A DNA stretch of 64,000 nucleotides from Faecalicoccus pleomorphus DSM 20574 (GCF_000420345.1 NZ_ATUT01000011.1:1-64000), one strand, 5' to 3'. Counted from the stretch's first letter, positions 1 to 8,301 are shown. The notes: a model not told the origin generated them from the letters alone. Numbers and translations are program-made.

Positions 1-760
1 GACTTATACCGCACAGTATAAGGCAGACAAGAACAACGACGGTGTTGCGGACGAAGAACAGTATGTCGATGTCACATTCCAGATTGCGGAAGAAGACAGT
101 GGCAAGGGTACGATCGACGGCGAAGCCAGCCTGACCAACCTTGTACCAGGACTGGAAATGAGCGTTCCAAGTGTTGTCGATACCGAAGGAGATGACTGGG
201 CCTTTGACGGATGGACACCAGCATTGACGACCGATGAAGAGGGCAACGTGGTTGTTCCGGCGGACGATGAAACGTATACAGCAACATGGAAAGAAGACAA
301 GAACCATGACAATAAACCGGACGAAGATGAAACGAAATACACGATCAGCTATGAAGCCGGAACCGACGAAGAAGTTGGCAATATGCCAGCAGCGCAACCG
401 AATGTATTGAAGAATACCACACAGACGGTTAGCACACAGGTTCCAACAAGAAGCGGCTATGTATTCAGCGGATGGACGACAGAGGATGTAGACGTCAACG
501 AAGATGGTCAATTCATGATGCCGGCGCAGGATGTCACATTCACAGCGACATGGCGAGTAGACAGCAACGGCGATGGAATTGCAGACGATGATCAAGATTT
601 AACTAAACCAGAAGATTCAGATTCTAATGAAGATTCTGAAAGTACAGATGGTGAAGATACCGCAACAGCTACAAACGTAGGTATCTTCGCATCACTGGCT
701 ACCAGTGCTTTAGCTGGACTGGGAATCTTAGCTGCATTAAAGAAAAGAAGAAAAAACTAA
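1..760 (+). CDS. Cell-surface protein with InlB-type beta repeats, C-terminal part (5' end outside window)
   Basis: The reading frame is open from base 2 to the stop at 758-760, so this is the last ~252 residues of a longer secreted protein. It contains tandem modules of the InlB B-repeat/Listeria-Bacteroides (Flg_new) type, with their typical aromatic-x-GW cores (FDGW, FSGW) and TYTATW/TFTATW ends. Between modules sit acidic linkers DKNNDGVADEE, DKNHDNKPDED and DSNGDGIADDD, which resemble calcium-binding DxNxDGxxD loops. The end has a hydrophobic stretch followed by KKRRKN, the layout of a sortase-type anchor, but no LPxTG; the stretch before the helix reads EDTATATNVG. The repeat part looks richer in G and C than the tail. 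The role is probably adhesion or cell-wall display; the ligand is unknown. Confidence 0.8.
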   Translation, partial: TYTAQYKADKNNDGVADEEQYVDVTFQIAEEDSGKGTIDGEASLTNLVPGLEMSVPSVVDTEGDDWAFDGWTPALTTDEEGNVVVPADDETYTATWKEDKNHDNKPDEDETKYTISYEAGTDEEVGNMPAAQPNVLKNTTQTVSTQVPTRSGYVFSGWTTEDVDVNEDGQFMMPAQDVTFTATWRVDSNGDGIADDDQDLTKPEDSDSNEDSESTDGEDTATATNVGIFASLATSALAGLGILAALKKRRKN

Positions 761-774
761 TTACTTCTTTGAAC

Positions 775-806
775 AAGGATGAGAGCTAAATGCTTTCATC
801 CTTTTC
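775..806 (+). terminator. Rho-independent terminator of the surface protein gene
   Basis: An AAGGATGAGAGC arm pairs with GCTTTCATCCTT (one G-T pair) across a short TAAAT loop. The right arm ends in a T-rich run. Confidence 0.75.
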
Positions 807-877
807 TTATGGTCAAAAATTTAATCACAACAAATATATAACTATAAATTGACAATGTTTAAAGGGAGGGAATACCT

Positions 878-1684
878 TTGTATATAAAGAAGAGAATGCT
901 GTATGATTCAATCTTGTATTAGAGTTAAAGAAATTTTGACTTGTTTTTATCAACATCGAAAACCAAATTATAAGTTTTTATCATCTTCTCATTCTTATTT
1001 TGAATTTACCTATGTAGATAGCGGACAACTATATACGGTTGTCTATAATAAAGAATATATTTTACATTCTTCACAATGTATGGTGTATTATCCTAATCAA
1101 AAACATAGTCAGTACACTGATGCATTTTCAGGTTGTTCCTGTTTAACGATATTTTTTGAAATGGAAACGAACATTCCGGAGAATCTTAAAAATAAGATTA
1201 TACTCACTTCTCAACAAATGCGTTTGGAAATGAAACGGTTTATAAAGGAAATCAGTTTGATTCATGGATGAATACAGAAATGTCATTAGTCATCTTTCAA
1301 AGGATTTTGATTCAAGCTTTATGGGGACAAAGAAGTTCTAAGAAGGAATCTAGAGGGCTTGTAACAGACGATGAATTGGAACCGATTCTTTTATATATAG
1401 AGAATCACATGGATAAGGATATAAGTGTAGAAGAGTTGTGTCGTATTTTTTTCGTATCCAGAAGTTCATTACAAGGTATGTTTCGTAATGCTTTAGATTT
1501 GACACCAAAACAGTATATTGCAGATGTCAAGATGAAAAGGGCAAAACTTTTGTTGCAGGAGCATGGATATACAATTTCTGAAATCGCATATCAACTGGGA
1601 TATCATTCGTTGTATTACTTTTCACGAAAGTTTAAAAACTATTTTGGTATGAGTCCGAGTGAATATATAAAGTCTTTATTATAA
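878..1684 (+). pseudogene. AraC-family transcriptional regulator, split over two frames (probable pseudogene)
   Basis: Three overlapping segments together look like one AraC regulator. A segment at 878-922 starts at TTG, 7 bases after a GGGAGGG ribosome site, and reads MYIKKRMLYDSILY then stops. A second frame, 903-1271, holds the N-terminal ligand-binding cupin-like domain (CIRVKEIL, FEFTYVDSG). The third, 1268-1684, is back in the first frame and holds the two helix-turn-helix motifs of the DNA-binding domain (VEELCRIFFVSRSSL; ISEIAYQLGYHSLYYFSRKF) near the C-terminus. The first and third segments share a frame and the middle one is shifted, so two compensating indels would restore a ~265-residue protein. 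ATGA overlap at 1268 could instead allow coupled translation of two half-proteins. Sequencing error cannot be excluded. Confidence 0.65.
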
Positions 1685-1716
1685 AAATCTGGAGTGAATT
1701 CGTTTAGAACCCATGA

Positions 1717-1760
1717 AAAAAGAACAGGACGATCCCTTCAGAGGTATACCTGTTCTTTAT
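1717..1760. terminator. Bidirectional terminator between the AraC remnant and the Zn/Cd ATPase
   Basis: AAGAACAGG pairs with CCTGTTCTT, with A-rich sequence on the left and T-rich on the right, so it can serve both converging genes. Confidence 0.7.
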
Positions 1761-1769
1761 TGTATGTAA

Positions 1770-3653
1770 TTATAGTTTGTTGACAAATAAAGCTCGTATT
1801 GCGTTTAATACGGCAATAACCATAACACCGACATCGGCAAAGATTGCAATCCACATATTCGTTAAACCTAACGCCCCTAATAGTAAGCAGATTAGTTTTA
1901 CACCGATGGCAAATACAATGTTTTCATAAACGATGCGAAGACATTTTTTTGATATTTTGATAGCCTTTGGAATTTGCATAGGATCATCATCCATTAAGAC
2001 GATATCCGCTGCTTCGATGGCCGCATCACTTCCCATGGCACCCATGGCAATTCCAATGTCGGCTCTTGATAGAACGGGAGCATCATTAATGCCATCCCCA
2101 ACAAAGGCCAGTTTTGCGTGCTCTGGTTTGGACGATAAAAGCTCTTCTACTTTTTCTACTTTATCACCTGGTAAAAGGTTACTGTAAACGGCATCTAATC
2201 CTAATTTTTGACCAATTGAATCGGCCACTTTTTTAATATCGCCGGTCAACATGACTAACTTTTCGATTCCACAGCTTTTTAAAGCCTGCATTGCCTTTAA
2301 AGAAGTTGGTTTTAACATATCAGAAATGACAATGTGTCCTGCGTATTGACCGTTGATGGCCATATGAAGGATCGTTCCGGTATGATGACATTCTTTATAA
2401 GGAATGTGGTATTTTTCCATAAGTCTTGTATTTCCAATCAAGACATCTTGTCCATCGACTTTGGCAACAATACCATGACCGCTGATTTCCTGAATATCTT
2501 TTACGCGGGAGCGGTCAATTTCATGGTGATAGGCGCGCTGTAGGCTTTTACTGATAGGATGCGAAGAGGCACTCTCTGCCAAAGCTGCAATCTCAATCAG
2601 CTTATCATTTTCAATTTGATTATGATGAATACCGCTGACTTCAAAAACGCCCTGTGTTAATGTACCGGTCTTGTCAAAGACAACGATTTTAGTTTTTGAT
2701 AATGTTTCTAAATAATTGGATCCTTTTACCAAAACACCAGCTTTACTGGCACCACCGATACCGGCAAAGAAACTTAAAGGAATGCTGATGACAAGGGCAC
2801 ATGGGCAGCTGATTACAAGAAAGGTCAATGCACGATACATCCATACATGCCATTCTGGATCTAAATTCATGCCTAACATACGAACGATGGGTGGTAAGAT
2901 AGTCAAAGCTAAAGCGCTGTAACAAACGGCTGGTGTATAAATACGGGCAAAACGGGAAATAAATGCTTCCGATCTAGACTTTCTGGAACTGGCATTTTCT
3001 ACAAGGTCCAAAATTTTGGAAGCTGTGGATTCATCAAATTCTTTTGTCGTCTTAATTTTTAGAACACCACTCATGTTGATACATCCACTGATGATCGCAT
3101 CTCCGGCTTTGATATCGCGAGGCAGACTTTCCCCTGTTAAAGCGCTGGTATTTAAGCTGGAGTTTCCTTCTAGGACAATGCCATCGATCGGAACTTTTTC
3201 TCCCGGCTGTACAACGATCACACTGCCGATTTCTACCTCATCCGGATCCACCTTTTCCAATGTCCCGTTATTTTCTATATTGGCATAATCCGGACGAATA
3301 TCCATTAAATCACTGATGTTTCTGCGACTTTTACCAACCGCATAACTTTGGAACAATTCACCGATCTGATAAAACAACATAACCGCAATTGCTTCGGTAT
3401 AATCCCCGTTATCATAAATGGCAAGCGCTATGGCTCCCAAAGTCGCGACAGCCATCAAGAAGCATTCATCAAAAACCTGATGGTTTAAAATTCCTTTTCC
3501 AGCTTTGATCAAAATATCATAACCAACGATCAGATAAGGAATCATGTAGGCGATAAAACGATACCATCCTTCTATTTCTATAAAATGTAATCCGATCATA
3601 AAAGCAGCTGCTAATAGAATACGAACCAACATCTTTTTCTGTTTCTTATTCAT
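1770..3653 (-). CDS. P1B-type heavy-metal ATPase, Zn/Cd/Pb exporter type, without its own metal-binding domain
   Basis: A 627-residue membrane ATPase that exports soft divalent metals. Visible motifs are the transmembrane metal site CPC (283-285, in SCPCALVISIP), the phosphorylated Asp of DKTGTLT at 327, an SSHP motif, GDGINDAP, and a D-containing last transmembrane segment (FADVGVMVIAVLNAIRAL). CPC plus this Asp is the ZntA/CadA pattern rather than the copper pattern. The usual N-terminal HMA domain is missing; a separate HMA protein is encoded divergently at 3880. I start at 3653 because GGGGG lies just upstream; a longer frame to 3695 adds an unlikely hydrophobic leader and would overlap the operator. 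It is probably controlled by an ArsR-family repressor not present in this window. Confidence 0.9.
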   Translation of the reverse strand: MNKKQKKMLVRILLAAAFMIGLHFIEIEGWYRFIAYMIPYLIVGYDILIKAGKGILNHQVFDECFLMAVATLGAIALAIYDNGDYTEAIAVMLFYQIGELFQSYAVGKSRRNISDLMDIRPDYANIENNGTLEKVDPDEVEIGSVIVVQPGEKVPIDGIVLEGNSSLNTSALTGESLPRDIKAGDAIISGCINMSGVLKIKTTKEFDESTASKILDLVENASSRKSRSEAFISRFARIYTPAVCYSALALTILPPIVRMLGMNLDPEWHVWMYRALTFLVISCPCALVISIPLSFFAGIGGASKAGVLVKGSNYLETLSKTKIVVFDKTGTLTQGVFEVSGIHHNQIENDKLIEIAALAESASSHPISKSLQRAYHHEIDRSRVKDIQEISGHGIVAKVDGQDVLIGNTRLMEKYHIPYKECHHTGTILHMAINGQYAGHIVISDMLKPTSLKAMQALKSCGIEKLVMLTGDIKKVADSIGQKLGLDAVYSNLLPGDKVEKVEELLSSKPEHAKLAFVGDGINDAPVLSRADIGIAMGAMGSDAAIEAADIVLMDDDPMQIPKAIKISKKCLRIVYENIVFAIGVKLICLLLGALGLTNMWIAIFADVGVMVIAVLNAIRALFVNKL

Positions 3654-3680
3654 AAGGAAACCCCCGATCAATATAATGAT

Positions 3681-3694
3681 TGAACAACTATTCA
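3681..3694. promoter_or_regulatory. ArsR/SmtB-type operator between the divergent metal genes
   Basis: The sequence TGAACAACTATTCA matches the core of the known ArsR/SmtB (CadC, CzrA) operator, two TGAACA/TATTCA half sites 2 bases apart. It lies just upstream of the ATPase start, on the side facing the HMA gene. Loss of repressor binding when Zn or Cd is bound is the expected mode. Confidence 0.75.
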
Positions 3695-3879
3695 ATTGAC
3701 ACTTATACTATACATCATTCTAATAAAGAATCAAGTAAAATCTATTCTTTTTTCATGGAAGTAAAAGAAAACTATTTTTTAACAAAAAGATGAGTTTATA
3801 CTTGCATAATTTTCTAAATAAGGTAAATTATAGTTATCAATTAAATGATTGCTCAATTAATAAACTAAAGGAGATTTTT

Positions 3880-4098
3880 ATGAAAAAGACGTATAAGATT
3901 GATGTAGATTGTGCTAATTGCGCCAATAAGATGGAAGATGCAGCCAAGAAAACAGAAGGTGTTAAGGATGCAGTTGTCAACTTCATGACATTAAAAATGA
4001 AAGTAGAATTTGAAGAAAATGCAGATGTTTCCAGCGTTATGGAGCAGGTCTTAAAGAACTGTAAAAAAGTGGAATCGGATTGTGAGATATTTTTCTAG
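3880..4098 (+). CDS. Stand-alone HMA domain protein (detached metal-binding domain or chaperone)
   Basis: A 72-residue heavy-metal-associated domain with the metal-binding CxxC in DCANCANKME near the N-terminus. That wording matches the N-terminal domains of Zn/Cd ATPases more than CopZ, and the neighbouring ATPase lacks exactly this domain. The C-terminus has two more cysteines and acidic residues (NCKKVESDCEIFF), which might add a metal ligand. The start at 3880 follows AAAGGAG at 3867-3873; a longer frame from 3790 has no ribosome site. Likely role: deliver or sense metal for the divergent ATPase. Confidence 0.85.
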   Translation: MKKTYKIDVDCANCANKMEDAAKKTEGVKDAVVNFMTLKMKVEFEENADVSSVMEQVLKNCKKVESDCEIFF

Positions 4099-4108
4099 GT
4101 AGCATTGA

Positions 4109-4145
4109 TAAGAAGTCATCAGCGATAGAGCGGATGGCTTCTTTT
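4109..4145 (+). terminator. Terminator after the HMA gene
   Basis: AAGAAGTCATC pairs with GATGGCTTCTT, with one T-G pair, followed by TTTTG. Confidence 0.65.
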
Positions 4146-4365
4146 GTATAACTCTTATAGATGAAGAAAAGTATTCTTTCGAACGTTAAAGAAACAACAT
4201 TTCTTTATTTTTATGGATCTTTTTTTCTTGGCATAATACTAATGAATAGAAACGATTATGGCAGCCATAATGATGGAGGAATATAAGAATAATGTACTAT
4301 AGCTATTTTAAGTTAGTCTAATTTGATCCTATAAAGAGTTTATGAATATTAAGTACAAAAAAATG

Positions 4366-4411
4366 AAAGAAGCTATAACACTGGAAACCAATCAATTGTT
4401 ATAGCTTCTTT
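4366..4411. terminator. Strong bidirectional terminator before the LUD gene
   Basis: A 15-base perfect stem, AAAGAAGCTATAACA with TGTTATAGCTTCTTT, lies directly behind the stop of the minus-strand LUD gene. Confidence 0.8.
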
Positions 4412-4418
4412 GATGGAA

Positions 4419-5042
4419 TCAATATCCCAGTTCTTCGCCTACAAGAATTACAGAAATTCTGCCAGCCTGCCCACTTCTTCTGGTCACCAAAACTTGATTA
4501 CAGATGCAGTCAAGAGCCAGGCAATCCATGCATCGACCAACTTTGGCACAAGGTGTATCTTTATGAAGTCTTGTGGTATTTGGTGGTGTAGCCATATTCC
4601 GAACACGCTTGATGCCACTTTCAACATCTGGTACCACCTTATTCATACCGGCAATGATCAATACATGCTCCGGTCCATAACATAGATAACAAATGCGGTT
4701 TGCCCGACCATCGATATTGATCAATTCTCCATCTAAAGTAATCGCATTGGTGCTCATTAAAAAGTAATCAGCCAGAAATATCTTAGAAGCCTGTTCTTTT
4801 GGATCGCCCTGTGTTCGATCGATGGCGTTATAATCGCCCTGTTTGATCACATCCAAAAGTCCGATTTCATCCAAAGTCATGGAGCCACCCCAGCCAACAG
4901 AACTTTTAGCCGGCATCAGTTGTAATGCTTTTTGTAAAGCTTCTTCTTTTGTGGCGCAATAGTAGCCCTGCATATTACGCTTATTTAGATTTTTGATAAT
5001 GGTTTGGGCCGTATTTTGAAAAGATAGTTGTTTAGGATTCAT
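4419..5042 (-). CDS. LUD-domain protein (lactate utilization protein, DUF162 family)
   Basis: A 207-residue soluble protein of the LUD/DUF162 family. LutC-type members take part in lactate oxidation; many stand-alone homologues in anaerobes have no proven role. Family features include the GWGGSMTLDEIG segment after the N-terminal helix and LMSTNAITLDGELINIDG in the middle. A cysteine-rich stretch near the C-terminus (CAKVGRCMDCLALDCICN) could bind a metal or Fe-S cluster. A GGGAGG ribosome site precedes the ATG at 5042. It is monocistronic and backs onto the copper operon. LutA and LutB partners are absent. Confidence 0.8.
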   Translation of the reverse strand: MNPKQLSFQNTAQTIIKNLNKRNMQGYYCATKEEALQKALQLMPAKSSVGWGGSMTLDEIGLLDVIKQGDYNAIDRTQGDPKEQASKIFLADYFLMSTNAITLDGELINIDGRANRICYLCYGPEHVLIIAGMNKVVPDVESGIKRVRNMATPPNTTRLHKDTPCAKVGRCMDCLALDCICNQVLVTRRSGQAGRISVILVGEELGY

Positions 5043-5084
5043 GATCGCACCTCCCTGTATTGTTATTATAGCGCATCATATCAC

Positions 5085-5113
5085 TTGATATATACCCTAT
5101 ATAGGTATATAAT
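5085..5113 (+). promoter_or_regulatory. Promoter of the copper operon with a CsoR operator in its spacer
   Basis: TTGATA (5085-5090), a 17-base spacer and TATAAT (5108-5113) make a near-consensus promoter. An inverted repeat TATATACC-N7-GGTATATA (5089-5111) overlaps the spacer and both boxes. Its ATACC/GGTAT halves are like known CsoR sites, so binding by the first gene's product would block RNA polymerase until copper is bound. Confidence 0.8.
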
Positions 5114-5133
5114 TCTAACGAAAGGTGATGAAT

Positions 5134-5430
5134 ATGACAGAAAATACAGAACATAAAAAACATACACCGCGTCCGCAGACGGAGGTAAAAATGTTAAAAA
5201 ATCGTCTGCATCGTATGATGGGGCAACTGACAGGTATTGAAAAAATGTTAGATGAAGGACGCTACTGTGGCGATATTTTGATTCAGGTTTCGGCATTGGA
5301 GAGTGCCTTACAGTCTTTAGGCTATTTGATCCTTCATGATCATCTGGAAACTTGTGTGCGGGAAAAGGCAAAAGAAGAAGATCCGGAGGTCATGGAAGAA
5401 GTCATGATGTTAGTTAAAAAATTGAAATAG
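5134..5430 (+). CDS. csoR: Copper-sensing repressor CsoR (DUF156 family)
   Basis: A 98-residue all-helical repressor. The Cu(I) ligands of the family are visible as the Cys in RYCGDILIQ and the His and Cys of LHDHLETC, the C-H-C triad that separates CsoR from formaldehyde-sensing FrmR. GTG 5125 and ATG 5128 are in frame upstream, but 5134 sits 8 bases after AAAGG and is the better start. It is followed after 10 bases by copA, and its own promoter contains a CsoR-like operator, so the operon is autoregulated by copper. Confidence 0.92.
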   Translation: MTENTEHKKHTPRPQTEVKMLKNRLHRMMGQLTGIEKMLDEGRYCGDILIQVSALESALQSLGYLILHDHLETCVREKAKEEDPEVMEEVMMLVKKLK

Positions 5431-5440
5431 AGGGATGTCG

Positions 5441-7972
5441 ATGAAAAAACAGTTTGATGTGACAGGAATGACATGTTCAGCTTGCCAGGCCAATGTCACA
5501 AAGGCCGTTTCCAAGCTGGATGGTGTAGAAAATGTAGATGTTTCTTTATTATCAAATTCGATGCGAGTGGAATATGATGAAGCCAAGACCAGCGTGGCAT
5601 CGATTTGTGATGCGGTAGAGCATGCCGGATATGTGGCAAGAGAAAAAGGAACAAAGAAAGAAGATGCTTCATTTCAGGAAGAATGGGATCAAAAAAGAGC
5701 AGATGCGAAAAAAGAACAAGATGCTTCGTTTCATCGACTTTTGGTTTCAATTCTTTTATTGATCCCCTTGATGTTGATTGCGATGGGACCAATGTTGGGA
5801 CTGCCTATTTTGGCCGGTGAAGAAAATGCGATGATCTCCGGCTTGAGTCAGGTGTTGATTTCCATGTTGATCTTATGCATTCAAAGACATTTCTTCATTC
5901 ATGGTTTTAAGTCTTTGTTTCATAAGGCACCGAATATGGACAGCTTGGTCGCCATTGGTTCCGGGGCCAGCTTTGTGTATGGATTATACGCTTTATATCG
6001 TATGGCTTATGGATTTGGACATAGTGATATGATGATGGTACATCACTCCATGCATGCGTTATATTTTGAGTCGGCTGCCATGATCGTTACATTAGTAAGT
6101 GTAGGAAAATATTTGGAATCTCGATCAAAGCGAAAAACGGGCGATGCGTTGGATAAGTTGATGGATCTAAGTCCAAAAAATGCATGTGTGATTCGCAATG
6201 GCAAAGAAAAGATGATCTTAGCCAGTGAACTGATGCCACATGATCATGTTGTCATTCGTCCGGGAGATCGAGTTCCGGCAGATGGTACGATTCTTTCCGG
6301 TAATGGAGTCTTGGATCAAAGTGCTATCACCGGAGAAAGTGTACCGGTGGATAAAGAAGTTGGAGATACAGTTATATCAGCCACTTTGAATCAGAATGGT
6401 TCTTTTATCTTTGAAGCAACTAAGGTCGGACAAGATACGACATTGGCACAAATCATTAAGCTGGTGGATGAAGCCGGAAATTCCAAAGCACCGATTGCTC
6501 GTGTGGCGGATAAAGTCAGCGGTATCTTTGTTCCCATCGTGATTGGTATTGCGATCGTCACAGGAATCGTATGGATTCTTGTGGGCCAAACTTTTGAGTT
6601 TGCCTTATCGAATGCGGTAGCTGTCCTAGTAATCAGTTGTCCATGTGCTCTGGGGTTGGCAACACCGGTTGCCATTATGGTTTCGACCGGGAAAGCGGCA
6701 GAGTATGGTATTTTGATCAAAAATGCAGCAGCTTTGGAAAATATGGCTTATATGGATACGATCGTATTAGATAAGACCGGGACGATTACCAGCGGAAAGC
6801 CTAGTGTGCAACAAGTTGTGACCGATTTGGATCAAAGGCAGTTTCTAGCTTTAGCAGCCAGTTTGGAAGTAGGCAGCGGACATCCTTTGGCCAAAGCTGT
6901 AGTCGATCATGCACAAGAAAATAAAGTTGATTTACTGCCGGTTGATCAGTTTGAATCGATCAGTGGCAAAGGAATCAAAGGTGTGGTACAGGGGAAACAC
7001 CTATTGGCCGGCAACTATAAATTCTGTAAGGAACAAGGTGTTGTGTTTACAGATGAAATCGTACATGCGATTGAAGAAGCCGCCGGTAAGGGCTGGACAC
7101 CACTGATCTTTGTACAGGAACAAAAGGTGATCGGTTGGATCAATGTAGCCGATACGATCAAGGAAACAAGTAAGGCCGCCATTCAAGCATTCAAAGAAAA
7201 AGGAATGCATGTGGTGATGTTGACGGGTGATAATCAGAAAACAGCTCAGACAATTGCCAAAGAGCTGTTGGTGGATGAAGTAATTAGTGATGTGTTGCCA
7301 ACCGATAAGGAAAATGTCATTCGCACTCTGCAAGGACAGGGGCGCAAGGTCATCATGGTTGGTGATGGTATTAACGATGCACCGGCATTGATGCGGGCAG
7401 ATATCGGTATTGCGATTGGTAATGGTACGGATATTGCGATTGACAGTGCCGATGTTGTATTGATGAAAAGCTCTTTACTGGATGTCAATACAGCCATCGA
7501 TTTAAGCAGAAAAACGATTCGAAATATTCATATGAATCTGTTCTGGGCATTTTTCTATAATGCGTTAGGAATCCCATTGGCTGCCGGTATTTACTATCCG
7601 TTCTTTGGATGGCTTTTATCGCCGATGATCGGAAGTGCGGCCATGTCGCTCAGCTCTGTTTGTGTATGTACCAATGCCTTACGTTTACGTTGGTTTAAAC
7701 CAGAAATTGTAATGGAAATTCAAGAAACAAAACAACAAGAAAAGAAAGTAGAGGAAGAAAAAATGACAAAAACAATGAAAATTGAAGGAATGATGTGCCA
7801 ACATTGTGTGGCTCATGTAAAAAAAGCTTTGGAGGATGTAACCGGTGTTATCAAAGCGGATGTAGATTTGGAGAGTGGATCGGCTAAGATCGAAATGGAA
7901 GCCGATGTAAAAGAGGATATTCTGAAAAAAGCGGTTGAAGATGCAGGATATACACCTGTATCAGTAGAGTAA
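5441..7972 (+). CDS. copA: Copper-exporting P1B-type ATPase with a C-terminally fused CopZ domain
   Basis: An 843-residue Cu(I) efflux ATPase. Order: N-terminal HMA domain with GMTCSAC (Cys12, Cys15), transmembrane segments, actuator domain with TGES, CPC at 400-402 (SCPCALGLATPV), phosphorylated Asp444 in DKTGTIT, SGHP, GDGINDAP from 641, and the copper-type last helices (YNALGIPLAAG; MIGSAAMSLSS). Unusually, a second HMA domain with MMCQHC (Cys786, Cys789) follows at residues 775-843 after a charged KQQEKKVEEEK linker. CopZ is normally a separate gene or copper domains are N-terminal. ATG 5441 is chosen because AGAGGG sits 6 bases upstream. It is co-transcribed with csoR. Confidence 0.93.
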   Translation: MKKQFDVTGMTCSACQANVTKAVSKLDGVENVDVSLLSNSMRVEYDEAKTSVASICDAVEHAGYVAREKGTKKEDASFQEEWDQKRADAKKEQDASFHRLLVSILLLIPLMLIAMGPMLGLPILAGEENAMISGLSQVLISMLILCIQRHFFIHGFKSLFHKAPNMDSLVAIGSGASFVYGLYALYRMAYGFGHSDMMMVHHSMHALYFESAAMIVTLVSVGKYLESRSKRKTGDALDKLMDLSPKNACVIRNGKEKMILASELMPHDHVVIRPGDRVPADGTILSGNGVLDQSAITGESVPVDKEVGDTVISATLNQNGSFIFEATKVGQDTTLAQIIKLVDEAGNSKAPIARVADKVSGIFVPIVIGIAIVTGIVWILVGQTFEFALSNAVAVLVISCPCALGLATPVAIMVSTGKAAEYGILIKNAAALENMAYMDTIVLDKTGTITSGKPSVQQVVTDLDQRQFLALAASLEVGSGHPLAKAVVDHAQENKVDLLPVDQFESISGKGIKGVVQGKHLLAGNYKFCKEQGVVFTDEIVHAIEEAAGKGWTPLIFVQEQKVIGWINVADTIKETSKAAIQAFKEKGMHVVMLTGDNQKTAQTIAKELLVDEVISDVLPTDKENVIRTLQGQGRKVIMVGDGINDAPALMRADIGIAIGNGTDIAIDSADVVLMKSSLLDVNTAIDLSRKTIRNIHMNLFWAFFYNALGIPLAAGIYYPFFGWLLSPMIGSAAMSLSSVCVCTNALRLRWFKPEIVMEIQETKQQEKKVEEEKMTKTMKIEGMMCQHCVAHVKKALEDVTGVIKADVDLESGSAKIEMEADVKEDILKKAVEDAGYTPVSVE
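7750..7765 (+). promoter_or_regulatory. Possible internal ribosome site and start codon for a free CopZ
   Basis: Inside copA, AGAGGA (7750-7755) lies 7 bases before an in-frame ATG (7763). Translation from here would give a 69-residue protein, the normal length of CopZ. Whether it is used cannot be told from sequence. Confidence 0.45.
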
Positions 7973-7982
7973 GAATGATAAA

Positions 7983-8021
7983 GAGAATCTTCTTGATTTA
8001 TTCGAGCAAGATTCTTTTTTT
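7983..8021 (+). terminator. Terminator of the copper operon
   Basis: AGAATCTT pairs with AAGATTCT, followed by a run of seven T. Confidence 0.75.
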
Positions 8022-8301
8022 GTGAGAAATTTGACGTCTCAAAAGCAGATTACACAATCGATTCTTTATCGGAAATCATGAGTTTTATCTAGTGCATACA
8101 TATAAGAACAGGCGAGTACAAGCTCATTTTTTGTCATTCTTGGATTCATTTATTTACAAATTTATAAATATGTAAATAAATAAACTATATTTATATTATG
8201 TAAATATACATAGCTGTATAAAAGTTAGAAAAACCTATTTTTCTTACCCCAAAACAGCTTAAAATGTGTTAGAATTGACGTATTGAAAGGGGTTACAGAA
8301 T
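8022..8301. promoter_or_regulatory. Long AT-rich region upstream of malQ with an 11-bp inverted repeat
   Basis: No gene is visible here. A perfect inverted repeat ATTTATTTACA (8148-8158) and TGTAAATAAAT (8171-8181) with a 12-base loop lies about 120 bases before malQ. A further TGTAAATA copy follows about 30 bases on. It could be an operator or a stem of a leader RNA; no T-run follows, so it is not a plain terminator. No known regulator motif is recognised. Confidence 0.4.

Larger units (their letters stand above)
4099..4418. other. Intergenic region with two terminators and no gene
   Basis: The 320 bases hold a terminator for the HMA gene (4109-4145) and a strong one shared with the LUD gene (4366-4411). 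Between them the sequence is AT-rich with short ORFs only. I see no recognisable RNA or operator. Confidence 0.6.

Noticed and set aside
1-342. Long minus-strand open frames over the surface protein repeats
   Set aside because: They are shadows of a repetitive coding strand; they lack ribosome sites and consist of serine-rich low-complexity translation.
3838-3862. A second ArsR-type operator before the HMA gene
   Set aside because: The sequence around ATTGCTCAAT is only a 4-bp-arm palindrome and lacks the TGAACA/TATTCA halves.
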